DNA of 64,000 bases, from contig NZ_CP108101.1 in the NCBI RefSeq assembly GCF_036195325.1, forward strand, positions 6,200,001 to 6,264,000, written 5' to 3'. The notes under the pieces are model-generated. The model was not told the DNA's origin. It made no database searches and saw only the letters and a list, made by a program, of their open reading frames with translations. Of the stretch, positions 31,762-40,621 are shown piece by piece; the stretch's first letter is position 1, and the number at the start of each line of letters is the position of its first letter. Source of the DNA: Streptomyces sp. NBC_00234. GTDB lineage: Bacteria; Actinomycetota; Actinomycetes; Streptomycetales; Streptomycetaceae. The position numbers and the translations under genes are program-made.

Positions 31762-34604
31762 GACCGGTCTTCTTCTCTCGTCGGGAGGGGGAATGGGGGA
31801 GGGCCGGACGGCGTCGGCGACGGCGGCTCCTCCGCCGTGCGGGCCGCGCGCGACCTGCGCTGGAACGCCCCGATCGCGGCGCCGGCCCGGCGGGGAACCG
31901 GCCGGAGCAGCGGGTTCTCGTCCCATTTCGGGCGCCTGGGCGCGGTGGGCCCGGCGACCGGGTCGATGCGGAGCTCGTCCACCAGGCTGGCCTGCCTGAC
32001 CCGGCGCGGAAGGGGCGGCTCCGCGTCGGCCCGCGCGGCGTCGGGCGCACCCACCGGAAGGGCGGGCCGCTCGGCCGCGTACGGACCCGGAACGGGCTCC
32101 TCGTACGGCACGGGCTCCGCGTACGGGCCGGGCACCGGCTCCGCGTACGGTTCCGGCTCCGCGAACGGCTGGTCCACGACCGCGAACGGGTCGTCGGACG
32201 GCACGTACGCGGTCTCCGGGCCCGGCACCGGGTACTGCCCCGCCGCCGTCATGTACGGCCGCTCGGCCGGTACGTACGCGTCCTCGTCCGCCGCGTACGG
32301 CTGTCCGGGCTCCGCGTACGGAGTCTCGGGGGCGAGGTGCGAGGGCTCCGGAGCGGCATACGTGTTCTCGGCGCCGACATACGCGGTCTCGGAGCTGACG
32401 TAGGGCTGCTCGGGCTGCTCGAAGGCGCCGTCCTGCCCGGCGTACGGGTCCTCTTCGGCGGTGTGCGGCTGCGGAGGAGCGCTGTACGAGGAGGACCGCG
32501 CGGCACGTTCCCGCTGCTCCGGCCATCCGGACAGGGCGGTGACACCCGCCATGGCCTGCCCCTGCACACGGGTGGGCAGGGTGCCCGGAACCTGGGCGGC
32601 GGGCGCGGCGGCCGGGGCGGACGCCACGGCGGTGGGCACGCCCACGGGGCGGGAGCCCGGATCGGCGACCGTCAGCTCGTCGGGGACGAGCACGACGACC
32701 CGGGTGCCGCCGTACGCGGACGGCCTGAACTCGACCCGCAGACCGTACTGGTCGGCGAGGCGGGCGATCACATAGAGGCCCAGCCGGATGTCGTCGGCGT
32801 GCGCGAGCACGTCCATCCGGGGCGGACGGCTCATCAGCTCGTTGGCCGCGGCGAGTTGTTCCTCGTCCATGCCGAGCCCGCGGTCCTCGACCTCGATGGC
32901 CAGCCCACGGCTCACCCGGGCGGCCCTGACCTCCACCGGGCTCGGCGGCCGGGAGAAGGACAGCGCGTTCTCGATCAGCTCGGCGAGCACGTGGGAGACG
33001 GGGCCGATGGCACGCTCGGCCAGCCACGGGGCGCCGTCGAGGTCGAGGACCACACGGCGGTAGTCCTGGACCTCGCCCTGCGCCGAACGCATCACGTCCA
33101 GCAGCGGTACCGGCTTGCGCCAGCGGCGGTGCGGCGACCCTCCGGCGAGGATCACCAGATTCTCCTCGTAGCGCCGCAGCCGGGCCGTGAGGTGGTCGAG
33201 GTCGTAGAGACCCTCCAGCACCTCGGGGTCCTCGTGCTTGCGCTCCAGCTCGTCCAGCTTCTTCAGCTGCTGCCCGATCAACTGCTGCGTACGGCGGGCG
33301 ATCCGCTGGAGCAGCCGCTCGAATCCGCGGTGCTGGTCCGCCTGGCCGACCGCGGCCTGCAGGGCGCTGGTGCGCGCCAGGTTGAGTGCGTCACCGAGCT
33401 GGGTCAGCTCGTCGGACCTGGCGCCGCCGCTGTCGCTCTCGATGGCGCGGGCCTCGGCCTCGACGTCGATCTTCTCGCCCCGGCCGAGCCGCTCCACGAC
33501 CTCGGGCAGGGCCTTCTCCAGCTCCTCGGCCTGCACCTGGAGGCGGCCGATCCGGTTCCGGAGGTTGCGGGTGAGGCGCCAGGTGGTCAGCACGACGGCG
33601 ATCACCGCGAGCAGACCGATCACGGTGGTGAGGACCATCTTGAGCAGCAGGGACATGACGCTGCCCTTGCCCTCCTCGACCACCAACGCGGTCCGGTGCT
33701 CCAGCAGTTCCACCAGCGGGGGAGTGACGCCGTCGATCGCCTCGCGCCAGGTCTTCTCCTCGGCGCCGAGCTCGACGAACCCCCGGGCGTCCGGGGCGGC
33801 CGGACGCAGGATCTCCTTCTCGGCCTGCGTCTTGGCCTTCCAGGCCGCGCTGCCGGTGATCTCCTGCCACATCTCCTGCTCGTCCTGCGGCAGGTAGGGG
33901 AGCACCTTGGTGGTGGACTGGAAGGACTGGCCGGAGACCGCCTCGCGGATCTGCTGGAGGTCCTCGGAGCTCAGTCGGCCCTTCGGCCACCCACGGGCCA
34001 GGATCGCGTCCGAACGGGAGATCATCTCCTTGGTCCAGAAGAGGTCCACGAGCGGCTGGGACAACGTGGTCACCTGGCCGTTGTCCACGTGGCTGAGCGC
34101 GGCGAACAGCTTCAGGTCCACGGCGATCAGGTCGGTGTAGTAGTCGTAGACGGCCTTCTGCCGGTCGCTGCCGCCCTCGTCGACGAGGGCGCGCCGGTCG
34201 GGCAGCCGGTCGATCGAGTCCCGGGCCAGACCCACCGCCTCGCGGATCTCGGCCGGGGCGTCCTCGGTGGTCACGTCCGAGAGCGATCTGAAGGTGCGGA
34301 TCGCCTCGTCGGTCAGCACCCGCTGGCGCCGCAGCGCCTCGGTGGAATCCCCGGGGCGGGCCAGAGCCTCGGCGCTCAGCCGACGCTCCTCCTGCAGGTT
34401 GTAGTAGACGATGTTGGACGGCTGTCCGGCCTTCTCGGCCAACTGTCCCTGGGCCGCCTGACGCTGGAAGTCCAGGAATGTCTGGCCACTGGTCACGGCC
34501 CAGAGGGCGGCCAGGGCGACACCGGGGACTACGGCCAGTACGAGGAGGGCTGTCCGCAGCGACAGTGTGGTCGAGTCGGTCCGCCGTGACGCGCGCGTGC
34601 GCAG
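31758..34604 (-). CDS. cvnA: Conservon sensor kinase-like protein CvnA (CTG start proposed)
   Basis: About 948 residues. An N-terminal membrane helix (LRTALLVLAVVPGVALAALW) is followed by a NIT-type extracellular sensor (~residues 40-310), a second membrane helix (VLTTVIGLLAVIAVVLTTW), a HAMP-like linker, a coiled region and a HATPase domain (HVLAELIENALSFSRPPSPVEV, IEVEDRGLGMDEEQL). The last ~260 residues are a Tyr/Pro/Glu/Ala-rich repeat tail. The usual GTG at 34496 would delete the first membrane helix. No ATG, GTG or TTG lies upstream in frame, but a CTG at 34604 has AAGGAG exactly 6 nt before it. Confidence 0.85.
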   Translation of the reverse strand: MRTRASRRTDSTTLSLRTALLVLAVVPGVALAALWAVTSGQTFLDFQRQAAQGQLAEKAGQPSNIVYYNLQEERRLSAEALARPGDSTEALRRQRVLTDEAIRTFRSLSDVTTEDAPAEIREAVGLARDSIDRLPDRRALVDEGGSDRQKAVYDYYTDLIAVDLKLFAALSHVDNGQVTTLSQPLVDLFWTKEMISRSDAILARGWPKGRLSSEDLQQIREAVSGQSFQSTTKVLPYLPQDEQEMWQEITGSAAWKAKTQAEKEILRPAAPDARGFVELGAEEKTWREAIDGVTPPLVELLEHRTALVVEEGKGSVMSLLLKMVLTTVIGLLAVIAVVLTTWRLTRNLRNRIGRLQVQAEELEKALPEVVERLGRGEKIDVEAEARAIESDSGGARSDELTQLGDALNLARTSALQAAVGQADQHRGFERLLQRIARRTQQLIGQQLKKLDELERKHEDPEVLEGLYDLDHLTARLRRYEENLVILAGGSPHRRWRKPVPLLDVMRSAQGEVQDYRRVVLDLDGAPWLAERAIGPVSHVLAELIENALSFSRPPSPVEVRAARVSRGLAIEVEDRGLGMDEEQLAAANELMSRPPRMDVLAHADDIRLGLYVIARLADQYGLRVEFRPSAYGGTRVVVLVPDELTVADPGSRPVGVPTAVASAPAAAPAAQVPGTLPTRVQGQAMAGVTALSGWPEQRERAARSSSYSAPPQPHTAEEDPYAGQDGAFEQPEQPYVSSETAYVGAENTYAAPEPSHLAPETPYAEPGQPYAADEDAYVPAERPYMTAAGQYPVPGPETAYVPSDDPFAVVDQPFAEPEPYAEPVPGPYAEPVPYEEPVPGPYAAERPALPVGAPDAARADAEPPLPRRVRQASLVDELRIDPVAGPTAPRRPKWDENPLLRPVPRRAGAAIGAFQRRSRAARTAEEPPSPTPSGPPPFPLPTREEDRS

Positions 34605-34619
34605 GGCAAGCTCCTTGAC

Positions 34620-34635
34620 GTGAGGCCAGCCTCAC
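34620..34635. promoter_or_regulatory. Perfect palindrome next to the cvnA ribosome site
   Basis: GTGAGGC-CA-GCCTCAC has perfect 7-bp arms around a 2-bp centre. It ends 3 nt before the AAGGAG Shine-Dalgarno of cvnA (34611-34616). It could be a repressor operator in the divergent promoter, or an mRNA element affecting translation of the CTG-initiated gene. Confidence 0.5.
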
Positions 34636-34865
34636 GACTGGTCAAATCCGGTGAGAACTTCGACACATGGATATTAGTCACACTGCAAAAAAGAAAAGAA
34701 AGTGGGCTCACATGTGCAACACGACACGCCCACAACTTCTGCACCAACCTCCCGGGATGTCGGCTTTGCTCAAGTCGCGGGGTGTGGGTTCCGGGGAGAG
34801 GCTGGAAGGGTCCGTACGGAAGTGCGGAGCACGGAGCCCCCACGAGCCGCCCCAGGAGATCCGCG

Positions 34866-35297
34866 GTGACCAGCGAACCGCCCCCGCCCCCTGCGACCAG
34901 GTCGTACGACGGTGAAGGCATCACCGTCAGCTACGACGCCCACCGCTGCCTGCACGCGGCCGAATGCGTACGGGGGCTGCCGTCCGTCTTCGAGGTGGGG
35001 CGCAAGCCGTGGATCGTGCCGGGGGACGCCTCCGCCGACGAGATCGCCGAGGTCATCCACCGCTGTCCCAGCGGTGCCCTCCAGTACCGCCGCAGCGACG
35101 GCCTCCCGGACGAGGTCCCCGATGTGCCGACGCAGGTGTCCCTCCACTCCGACGGCGTACTCCACCTGCGCGGAGACCTCGAAGTGGCCACCCCCGAAGG
35201 TCCCCGCCGGGAGACCCGGGTGATGCTGTGCGGCTGCGGCAGGACCGGGAACACCCCGTACTGCGACCACAGCGGGGACTGCGCCCGGCACATTTGA
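34866..35297 (+). CDS. Two-domain iron-sulfur protein (Fer4_19 + altered CDGSH)
   Basis: A 143-residue protein. Residues ~15-80 are a divergent single-cluster ferredoxin domain like E. coli YjdI: SYDAHRCLHAAECVRG, then FEVGRKPWIVPG and RCPSGALQYR. Residues ~115-143 are a CDGSH-type domain with C122-x-C124-x2-T-x3-P-x-C133-D134. The usual histidine ligand four residues after the last cysteine is Gly137; a histidine instead occupies position 135. Both domains suggest redox or Fe-S transfer in the cytoplasm. The GTG has AGGAG at 7 nt. It is divergent from the conservon. Confidence 0.82.
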   Translation: MTSEPPPPPATRSYDGEGITVSYDAHRCLHAAECVRGLPSVFEVGRKPWIVPGDASADEIAEVIHRCPSGALQYRRSDGLPDEVPDVPTQVSLHSDGVLHLRGDLEVATPEGPRRETRVMLCGCGRTGNTPYCDHSGDCARHI

Positions 35298-35451
35298 CCC
35301 TCCCCGCACGGGCCCCGGACGGCAGACGGAAACCGAACCGGAAGCGGACTCGAACCGGGGCGGGCGCGGCGCGGCGTACGGGTGAACAGGGCTGGGCGAT
35401 ATATCTGTAATCAGTGCCCTTTGCCCCGGAACCCGCCCAGGACCCCGCTTC

Positions 35452-38352
35452 ATGACCGCGCTGATCGTCTGCCACTTCGTACTGGCGGCCTGCGCGGGCC
35501 CGTTGGTGCGCCGGCTCGGCAGACGGGCGTTCCTCGTGCTCGCGCTGCCCCCGGCCGCCGCGACGGTCTGGGCGGCCTTCCGGTGGGACGGCGCCGCCGA
35601 CGGGCGATCGGTCACCTGGGCGTGGCAGTGGATCCCGGCGTACGACGTCACGGTGGCCCTGCGGCTGGACGCACTCGCCGAACTCATGGTGCTGCTCGCG
35701 GCCGGCATCGGCACCCTGGTCCTGCTCTACTGCGCGTCGTACTTCGCCGACGACGCCCCGGGCCTGGCCGGATTCGCCGGGAACCTGCTCGCCTTCGCGG
35801 GCGCCATGCTCGCCCTCGTCCTCGCCGACGACCTGATCACGCTCTATGTGTTCTGGGAACTGACCACGGTCTTCTCCTTCCTGCTCATCGGATACGGCAG
35901 CGAGCACAAGCACAACCGCCGTTCGGCGCTCCAGGCCCTGACCGTGACCACGTTCGGCGGCCTCGCGATGCTCGTCGGCTTCCTGATCATCGGTCAGGCG
36001 GCGGGCACCTACCGGATCTCCACGATCGTCGCCGATCCGCCCGAACCCACGCTCGCCGTCTCGGTCGCCGTGGTTCTGGTGCTGTGCGGCGCCCTGTCCA
36101 AGTCCGCGATCTGGCCGTTCTCCCTGTGGCTGCCGAACGCGATGGCCGCGCCCACCCCGGTCAGCGCCTATCTGCACGCCGCCGCGATGGTCAAGGCCGG
36201 GATCTACCTGGTGGCGCGCCTCGCGCCCGGCTTCGCCGACGTCCCGGTCTGGCAGCCCGTCGTGCTCGTGCTCGGCTCCGCGACCATGCTGCTCGGCGGC
36301 TGGCGCGCCCTGCGCCTGCACGACCTGAAACTCGTCCTCGCCTACGGAACCGTCAGCCAGCTCGGCTTCCTCACCGTGCTCGCCGGAGCGGGCTACCGCG
36401 ACGCGGCACTCGCCGCCGCCGTCATGATCCTGGGGCACGCCCTGTTCAAGGCCCCGCTGTTCCTCGTGACCGGCATCGTCGACCACGCCACGGGCACGCG
36501 CGATCTGCGAAGACTCTCCGGCGTCGGCCGGGCGCTGCCCCAGGTCTGCGCCGTGGCCGTGCTCGCCGCCGCCTCCATGGCGGCGCTTCCCCCGATGCTG
36601 GGCTTCGCCGCCAAGGAGGCGGCCTTCGAAGCCCTGCTGAACGGAGACACGGCGGACCGGTGGGCGCTGGCCGCCACGGTCGTGGGCTCGGCGCTGACCA
36701 CCGCGTACACCGTACGGTTCGTCTGGGGGGCCTTCGCCCGCAAGCCCGGCGTCGCCGACACCCCCGTACACCGGGTCGGCGCGGCCTTCCTCGCGCCGCC
36801 CGCCTTCCTCGCGCTCTGCGGGCTCGTGCTGGGCCCCGGCGTCGGCTGGACCGACCGGCTCCTCGCCGCGTACGCGGACACCTTCCCGCCCACCGCGCAC
36901 CCGTACCACCTCGCCCTCTGGCACGGCTTCGGCACGGCTCTGCTCCTGTCGGCGCTCGCCTGGGCGGGCGGTGCCGTGCTCTTCGCGCGGCGCTCCACCG
37001 TCACCCGGATCTCCCGGCGGATCGCGTGGCCCACGGCGGACAGCGTCTTCGGCCATCTCCTCCTCGGCCTGGAACGCCTGGCCCTCCAGGTCACCGGCTT
37101 CGTCCAGCGCGGCTCGCTCTCCGTCTACCTGGCCACCACCCTGGCGGTGGTGCTGGCCGGACAACTGGCCGTCCTCGCCACCGACCGGCCCTGGCGCGGG
37201 GCGCCCGCACCGCGGCTGTGGGACGTGCCGCTCCAGGGCGCCGTGGCGGTGCTGACCTGCGGCGCCGCCCTGTTCTGTCTGACGGTGAGCCGCCGGATGA
37301 AGGCCGTGGTCCTGGCGGGACTGACCGGCTACGGCGCCGCGCTGCTCTTCGTCGTCCAGGGAGCGCCCGACCTGGCACTCACCCAGTTCTGCGTCGAGAC
37401 CGTGTCGATGGTCGTGTTCGTCCTTGTCCTGCGCAGGCTGCCGGTGCGCTTCGAGGAGTCGGTCAGTACCTGGCGGCGGGCCGTGCGCATTCCGCTCGCG
37501 CTCGCGGCGGCGGCGACCGTCGGCGTGGTCCTCTGGGTCGCGGCAGCGGCACGCACCGCGGAACCGGCGGGCGCCGCGATGGTCGAGGAGGCCGCCGACC
37601 ACGGGCTGAAGGACGTCGTGGCCACCATCCTCGTCGACCTGCGCGCCTGGGACACGATGGGGGAGTCCGCCGTGCTCGCCGCCGCGGCCGTCGGGGTCAC
37701 CAGCCTGATCTACCGGCACCGCCGCAGCGAGGGACCGGCGTCGCCGCGGGAGCCGCAGGGCCGCACGGCCTGGTCGCTGTCCGCCTCCCGGCTGACCGGA
37801 CTGCCCCAGGGCGACGAGGCGGCCCCCGAACGGAGCTGGCTGGCCGCCGGGGCGACGCTCGCGCCCGAACACCGCTCCGTCGTCCTCGAAGTGGTGGCGC
37901 GGCTGCTCTTCCACCCCATCCTGATCCTGTCCGTGTACCTGCTGTTCTGCGCCGAGAACATGCCGGGCGGCGGATTCGTCGCCGGGCTCGTCGCCGGGGT
38001 CGCCCTCATCACCCGCTATCTGGCGGGTGGCCGGTTCGAACTGGCCGAGGCGGCGCCGCTCCAGCCCGGCCTCTTCACCGGCCTCGGCCTGGTCATCTCC
38101 ACCGGGGTCGCGCTGCTCGGTCTCGCCAAGGGCACGGTGCTGCTCGCCTGGACGTACCACGGCCGCCTGCCCGTGTTCGGCGACTACCACCTCGGCTCGA
38201 CGGTGCTCTTCGACTTCGGCGTCTACCTGCTGGTCCTGGGAGTGGTGCTGGACATCGTGCGCGCACTCGGCGCCAAGATCGACCGGCAGATCGAACGGGC
38301 CGCCCTCGCCCTGGCCCCGGCGGACAGCCCGGCGGGAGGCACCGGCCGATGA
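35452..38352 (+). CDS. mrpA: Mrp Na+/H+ antiporter subunit A (fused A/B)
   Basis: A 966-residue polytopic membrane protein. The first ~500 residues are homologous to complex I NuoL/ND5: LVLADDLITLYVFWELTTVFSFLLIG, SKSAIWPFSLWLPNAMAAPTPVSAYLHAAAMVKAG (the conserved Lys/His proton path), LKLVLAYGTVSQLG. The C-terminal part carries the MrpA extension and an MrpB domain (LFHPILILSVYLLFCAENMPGGGFVAGLVAG), so no separate mrpB is needed. Mrp complexes exchange cytoplasmic Na+ for external H+, supporting pH and salt tolerance. First gene of a six-gene operon with ATGA overlaps throughout. Confidence 0.92.
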   Translation: MTALIVCHFVLAACAGPLVRRLGRRAFLVLALPPAAATVWAAFRWDGAADGRSVTWAWQWIPAYDVTVALRLDALAELMVLLAAGIGTLVLLYCASYFADDAPGLAGFAGNLLAFAGAMLALVLADDLITLYVFWELTTVFSFLLIGYGSEHKHNRRSALQALTVTTFGGLAMLVGFLIIGQAAGTYRISTIVADPPEPTLAVSVAVVLVLCGALSKSAIWPFSLWLPNAMAAPTPVSAYLHAAAMVKAGIYLVARLAPGFADVPVWQPVVLVLGSATMLLGGWRALRLHDLKLVLAYGTVSQLGFLTVLAGAGYRDAALAAAVMILGHALFKAPLFLVTGIVDHATGTRDLRRLSGVGRALPQVCAVAVLAAASMAALPPMLGFAAKEAAFEALLNGDTADRWALAATVVGSALTTAYTVRFVWGAFARKPGVADTPVHRVGAAFLAPPAFLALCGLVLGPGVGWTDRLLAAYADTFPPTAHPYHLALWHGFGTALLLSALAWAGGAVLFARRSTVTRISRRIAWPTADSVFGHLLLGLERLALQVTGFVQRGSLSVYLATTLAVVLAGQLAVLATDRPWRGAPAPRLWDVPLQGAVAVLTCGAALFCLTVSRRMKAVVLAGLTGYGAALLFVVQGAPDLALTQFCVETVSMVVFVLVLRRLPVRFEESVSTWRRAVRIPLALAAAATVGVVLWVAAAARTAEPAGAAMVEEAADHGLKDVVATILVDLRAWDTMGESAVLAAAAVGVTSLIYRHRRSEGPASPREPQGRTAWSLSASRLTGLPQGDEAAPERSWLAAGATLAPEHRSVVLEVVARLLFHPILILSVYLLFCAENMPGGGFVAGLVAGVALITRYLAGGRFELAEAAPLQPGLFTGLGLVISTGVALLGLAKGTVLLAWTYHGRLPVFGDYHLGSTVLFDFGVYLLVLGVVLDIVRALGAKIDRQIERAALALAPADSPAGGTGR

Positions 38353-38969
38353 CCGTCAGCGCCTCGCTCCTCGTCCCCGCCGTGGTGCTCTGCGCGGTCG
38401 GCGGCATCCTGATGCTCACCCGGCCGCTCACCCGCATCCTGCTGGGCGCCGTGATCGCCGGGAACGGCATCAACCTGCTCGTCCTCGCCGCCGGCGGATC
38501 GGCCGGCCGGGAGCCCCTGCTCTACGGCGTCCCCCTGTACCAGGTCACCGACCCGCTGCCGCAGGCCATCGCGGTCACCGCCATCGTCATCACCCTCGCC
38601 ACCACCGCGTTCCTCCTGGCCATGGCGTACCGCAGCCACCAGCTGACCGGCACCGACGAGGTCCACGACGACCTGGAGGACCGGCGCATCGCCCTGCGCA
38701 CCGAGGTGATGGGGCAACGGGCCCAGCTGCGCGCGGAGTTCCGCGACGGTGCCGAGCCCACCCCGGGGGAGCGCGCCCGCTACCGGGAGGAGCACCGGCG
38801 CCTGCGCGCGAAGCTGCGCGCCGACCGTGCGCTGCAGGCCCGCGGCCGGGACGCCTCGGGCAACCTCTGGCACGACGTGCTCGGCGCCGACCCGGAGGAC
38901 TACGCGGCCGAGCAGGCCGGGCAGCAGGGTGCCGCCCCCGACCGACCCGACCCAGGAGCCACCGGATGA
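38349..38969 (+). CDS. mrpC: Mrp antiporter subunit C with C-terminal extension
   Basis: A 206-residue NuoK-like subunit. Residues 1-~105 have the three helices of MrpC with GGILMLTRPLTRILLGAVIAGNGINLLVLAAGG and DPLPQAIAVTAIVITLATTAF. Typical MrpC ends about here; this one adds ~95 hydrophilic, Arg/Glu-rich residues (RIALRTEVMGQRAQLRAEFRDG, then RARYREEHRRLRAKLRADRALQA) predicted as a helical or coiled tail facing the cytoplasm. Start overlaps mrpA (ATGA). Confidence 0.9.
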   Translation: MTVSASLLVPAVVLCAVGGILMLTRPLTRILLGAVIAGNGINLLVLAAGGSAGREPLLYGVPLYQVTDPLPQAIAVTAIVITLATTAFLLAMAYRSHQLTGTDEVHDDLEDRRIALRTEVMGQRAQLRAEFRDGAEPTPGERARYREEHRRLRAKLRADRALQARGRDASGNLWHDVLGADPEDYAAEQAGQQGAAPDRPDPGATG

Positions 38970-40621
38970 ACACGCTCGTCCCGCTGCCGGTGCTGCTGCC
39001 GCTCTGCGCCACCGGCCTCAGCCTCGCCTTCGGCACCCGCCTCAAACGCTTCCAGCGCATCATCAGCGTCACCGTGCTCAGCGCGGTGCTCGCGCTCTCG
39101 GTCGCCCTGATGATCGCGGCGGACCGCTACGGTCCGCTCTCCGTCCACCTCGGCGACTTCGCCCCGCCGCTCGGCGTCACCCTGGTCGCCGACCGGCTGT
39201 CAGGGCTGATGCTCACCGTCTCCTCGGCCGTCACGCTCTGCGTGCTGGTCTACTCCCTCGGCCAGGGCATGGCCGACCGGGACGAGGAGACCCCCGTGGC
39301 CGTCTTCCACCCCGCCTACCTGATCCTCGTCGCAGGGGTCTCCTGCACCTTCCTCGCCGGGGATCTGGTCAACCTCTACGTCGGCTTCGAGATCATGCTC
39401 GTGGCCAGCTTCGTCCTGCTCACCCTGGGCGGCACAGGGCCCCGCGTCCGCGCGGGTTCCACCTACGTGATCATCTCGCTGTTCTCGTCGATGCTGTTCC
39501 TGATCGCCATCGCCGCGACGTACGCCGCGACGGGCACCGCCAACTTCGCCCAGCTGGCCGGCCGGATGACCGACCTCCCGCTCGGTGTGGAGACGCTGAT
39601 CCACGTCATGCTGCTCACCGTCTTCGCCGTCAAGGCCGCGGTGTTCCCCCTCGCCGCCTGGCTGCCCGACTCCTACCCCACCGCGCCCGCCCCCGTCACC
39701 GCCGTCTTCGCCGGCCTCCTCACCAAGGTGGGCGTCTACTGCATGCTCCGTACGGAGACCCTGCTCTTCCCCGGCAACCGGCTCGGGAACCTGCTGATGG
39801 TGGCCGCGCTCGCCTCCATGGTCATCGGCATCCTGGGCGCCGTCGCCCAGACCGACCTGAAGCGGGTGCTCTCCTTCACCCTCATCAGCCACATCGGCTA
39901 CATGGTCTTCGGTATCGGTCTCGCCACCCTGGAGGCGTACGGCGGCGCGATCTTCTACGTCGCCCACCACATCACCGTGCAGACGACGCTGTTCCTCGTC
40001 GCGGGGCTCATCGAACGCCGCACCGGCACCACGGAACTCACCCGGATCGGCGGCATCGCCAGGGCCGCCCCGGTGCTCGCCGTCCTCTTCTTCGTGCCCG
40101 CGATGAACCTGGCCGGTATCCCGCCGCTGTCCGGGTTCATCGGGAAGCTGGGCCTGATGCGGGCCGGTGTCGCCGACGGCAGCGTCCTGGCCTGGATCCT
40201 GGTGGCCGGGTCGGTGCTGACCAGTCTGCTGACGCTCTATGTGATGGCCAAGGTCTGGAACCTGGCGTTCTGGCGGGCCGCCCCGCCCGGTCAGGCGGCC
40301 GACGGCACGGTCCTGGAGTCCGACGACGACTCCGACGACGACGATGCCGACGCGGGCCCCGACCGGATGCCGGGCACCGGTGACGAGGGAGTGCGGGGGC
40401 GCTACCAGCCGGCCGGCCGCGCCGTGGCGGCCACCCTGCACGGACGGGCGGTCACCACCACGACCCGGCTGCCGCACACGATGACGGCCGCGACCGCGGG
40501 AGCCGTCGCCCTCGGGCTGGCGTTCACCGTGCTCGCCGGACCGCTCACCTCGTACACCGACCGGGCGGCGGCCGAACTCCTCGCACGGACCCCCTACGTC
40601 CAGGAGGTGCTCGGCCGGTGA
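38966..40621 (+). CDS. mrpD: Mrp antiporter subunit D
   Basis: A 551-residue NuoM/NuoN-like subunit: DLVNLYVGFEIMLVASFVLLTLG (conserved Glu), VKAAVFPLAAWLPDSYPTAPAPVTAVFAGLLTKVGVY, TDLKRVLSFTLISHIGYMVFG. It should form a second proton-translocating unit beside MrpA. Near residues 440-475, before the last helix, there is a hydrophilic insertion with a strongly acidic run (ESDDDSDDDDADAGPD), not expected in standard MrpD. The start overlaps mrpC and the stop overlaps mrpE. Confidence 0.92.
   Translation: MNTLVPLPVLLPLCATGLSLAFGTRLKRFQRIISVTVLSAVLALSVALMIAADRYGPLSVHLGDFAPPLGVTLVADRLSGLMLTVSSAVTLCVLVYSLGQGMADRDEETPVAVFHPAYLILVAGVSCTFLAGDLVNLYVGFEIMLVASFVLLTLGGTGPRVRAGSTYVIISLFSSMLFLIAIAATYAATGTANFAQLAGRMTDLPLGVETLIHVMLLTVFAVKAAVFPLAAWLPDSYPTAPAPVTAVFAGLLTKVGVYCMLRTETLLFPGNRLGNLLMVAALASMVIGILGAVAQTDLKRVLSFTLISHIGYMVFGIGLATLEAYGGAIFYVAHHITVQTTLFLVAGLIERRTGTTELTRIGGIARAAPVLAVLFFVPAMNLAGIPPLSGFIGKLGLMRAGVADGSVLAWILVAGSVLTSLLTLYVMAKVWNLAFWRAAPPGQAADGTVLESDDDSDDDDADAGPDRMPGTGDEGVRGRYQPAGRAVAATLHGRAVTTTTRLPHTMTAATAGAVALGLAFTVLAGPLTSYTDRAAAELLARTPYVQEVLGR

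Noticed and set aside
34620-34635. The cvnA palindrome as a second iron box
   Set aside because: It shares only the AGG...CCT core and lacks the TTAG/CTAA flanks of the iron-box consensus.
34709-34716. CACATGTG palindrome in the cvnA/Fe-S protein gap as an operator
   Set aside because: An isolated 8-bp palindrome with no extended symmetry or repeat; expected by chance in a window of this size.
35398-35405. GATATATC palindrome before mrpA as an operator
   Set aside because: Eight bases is too short to be significant, although the AT-rich patch may be part of the mrp promoter.
35053-38190. A 1045-residue frame antisense to mrpA
   Set aside because: Composition is dominated by Gly, Arg, Glu and Gln with no motifs, and it lies opposite an unmistakable MrpA. 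It is a shadow.
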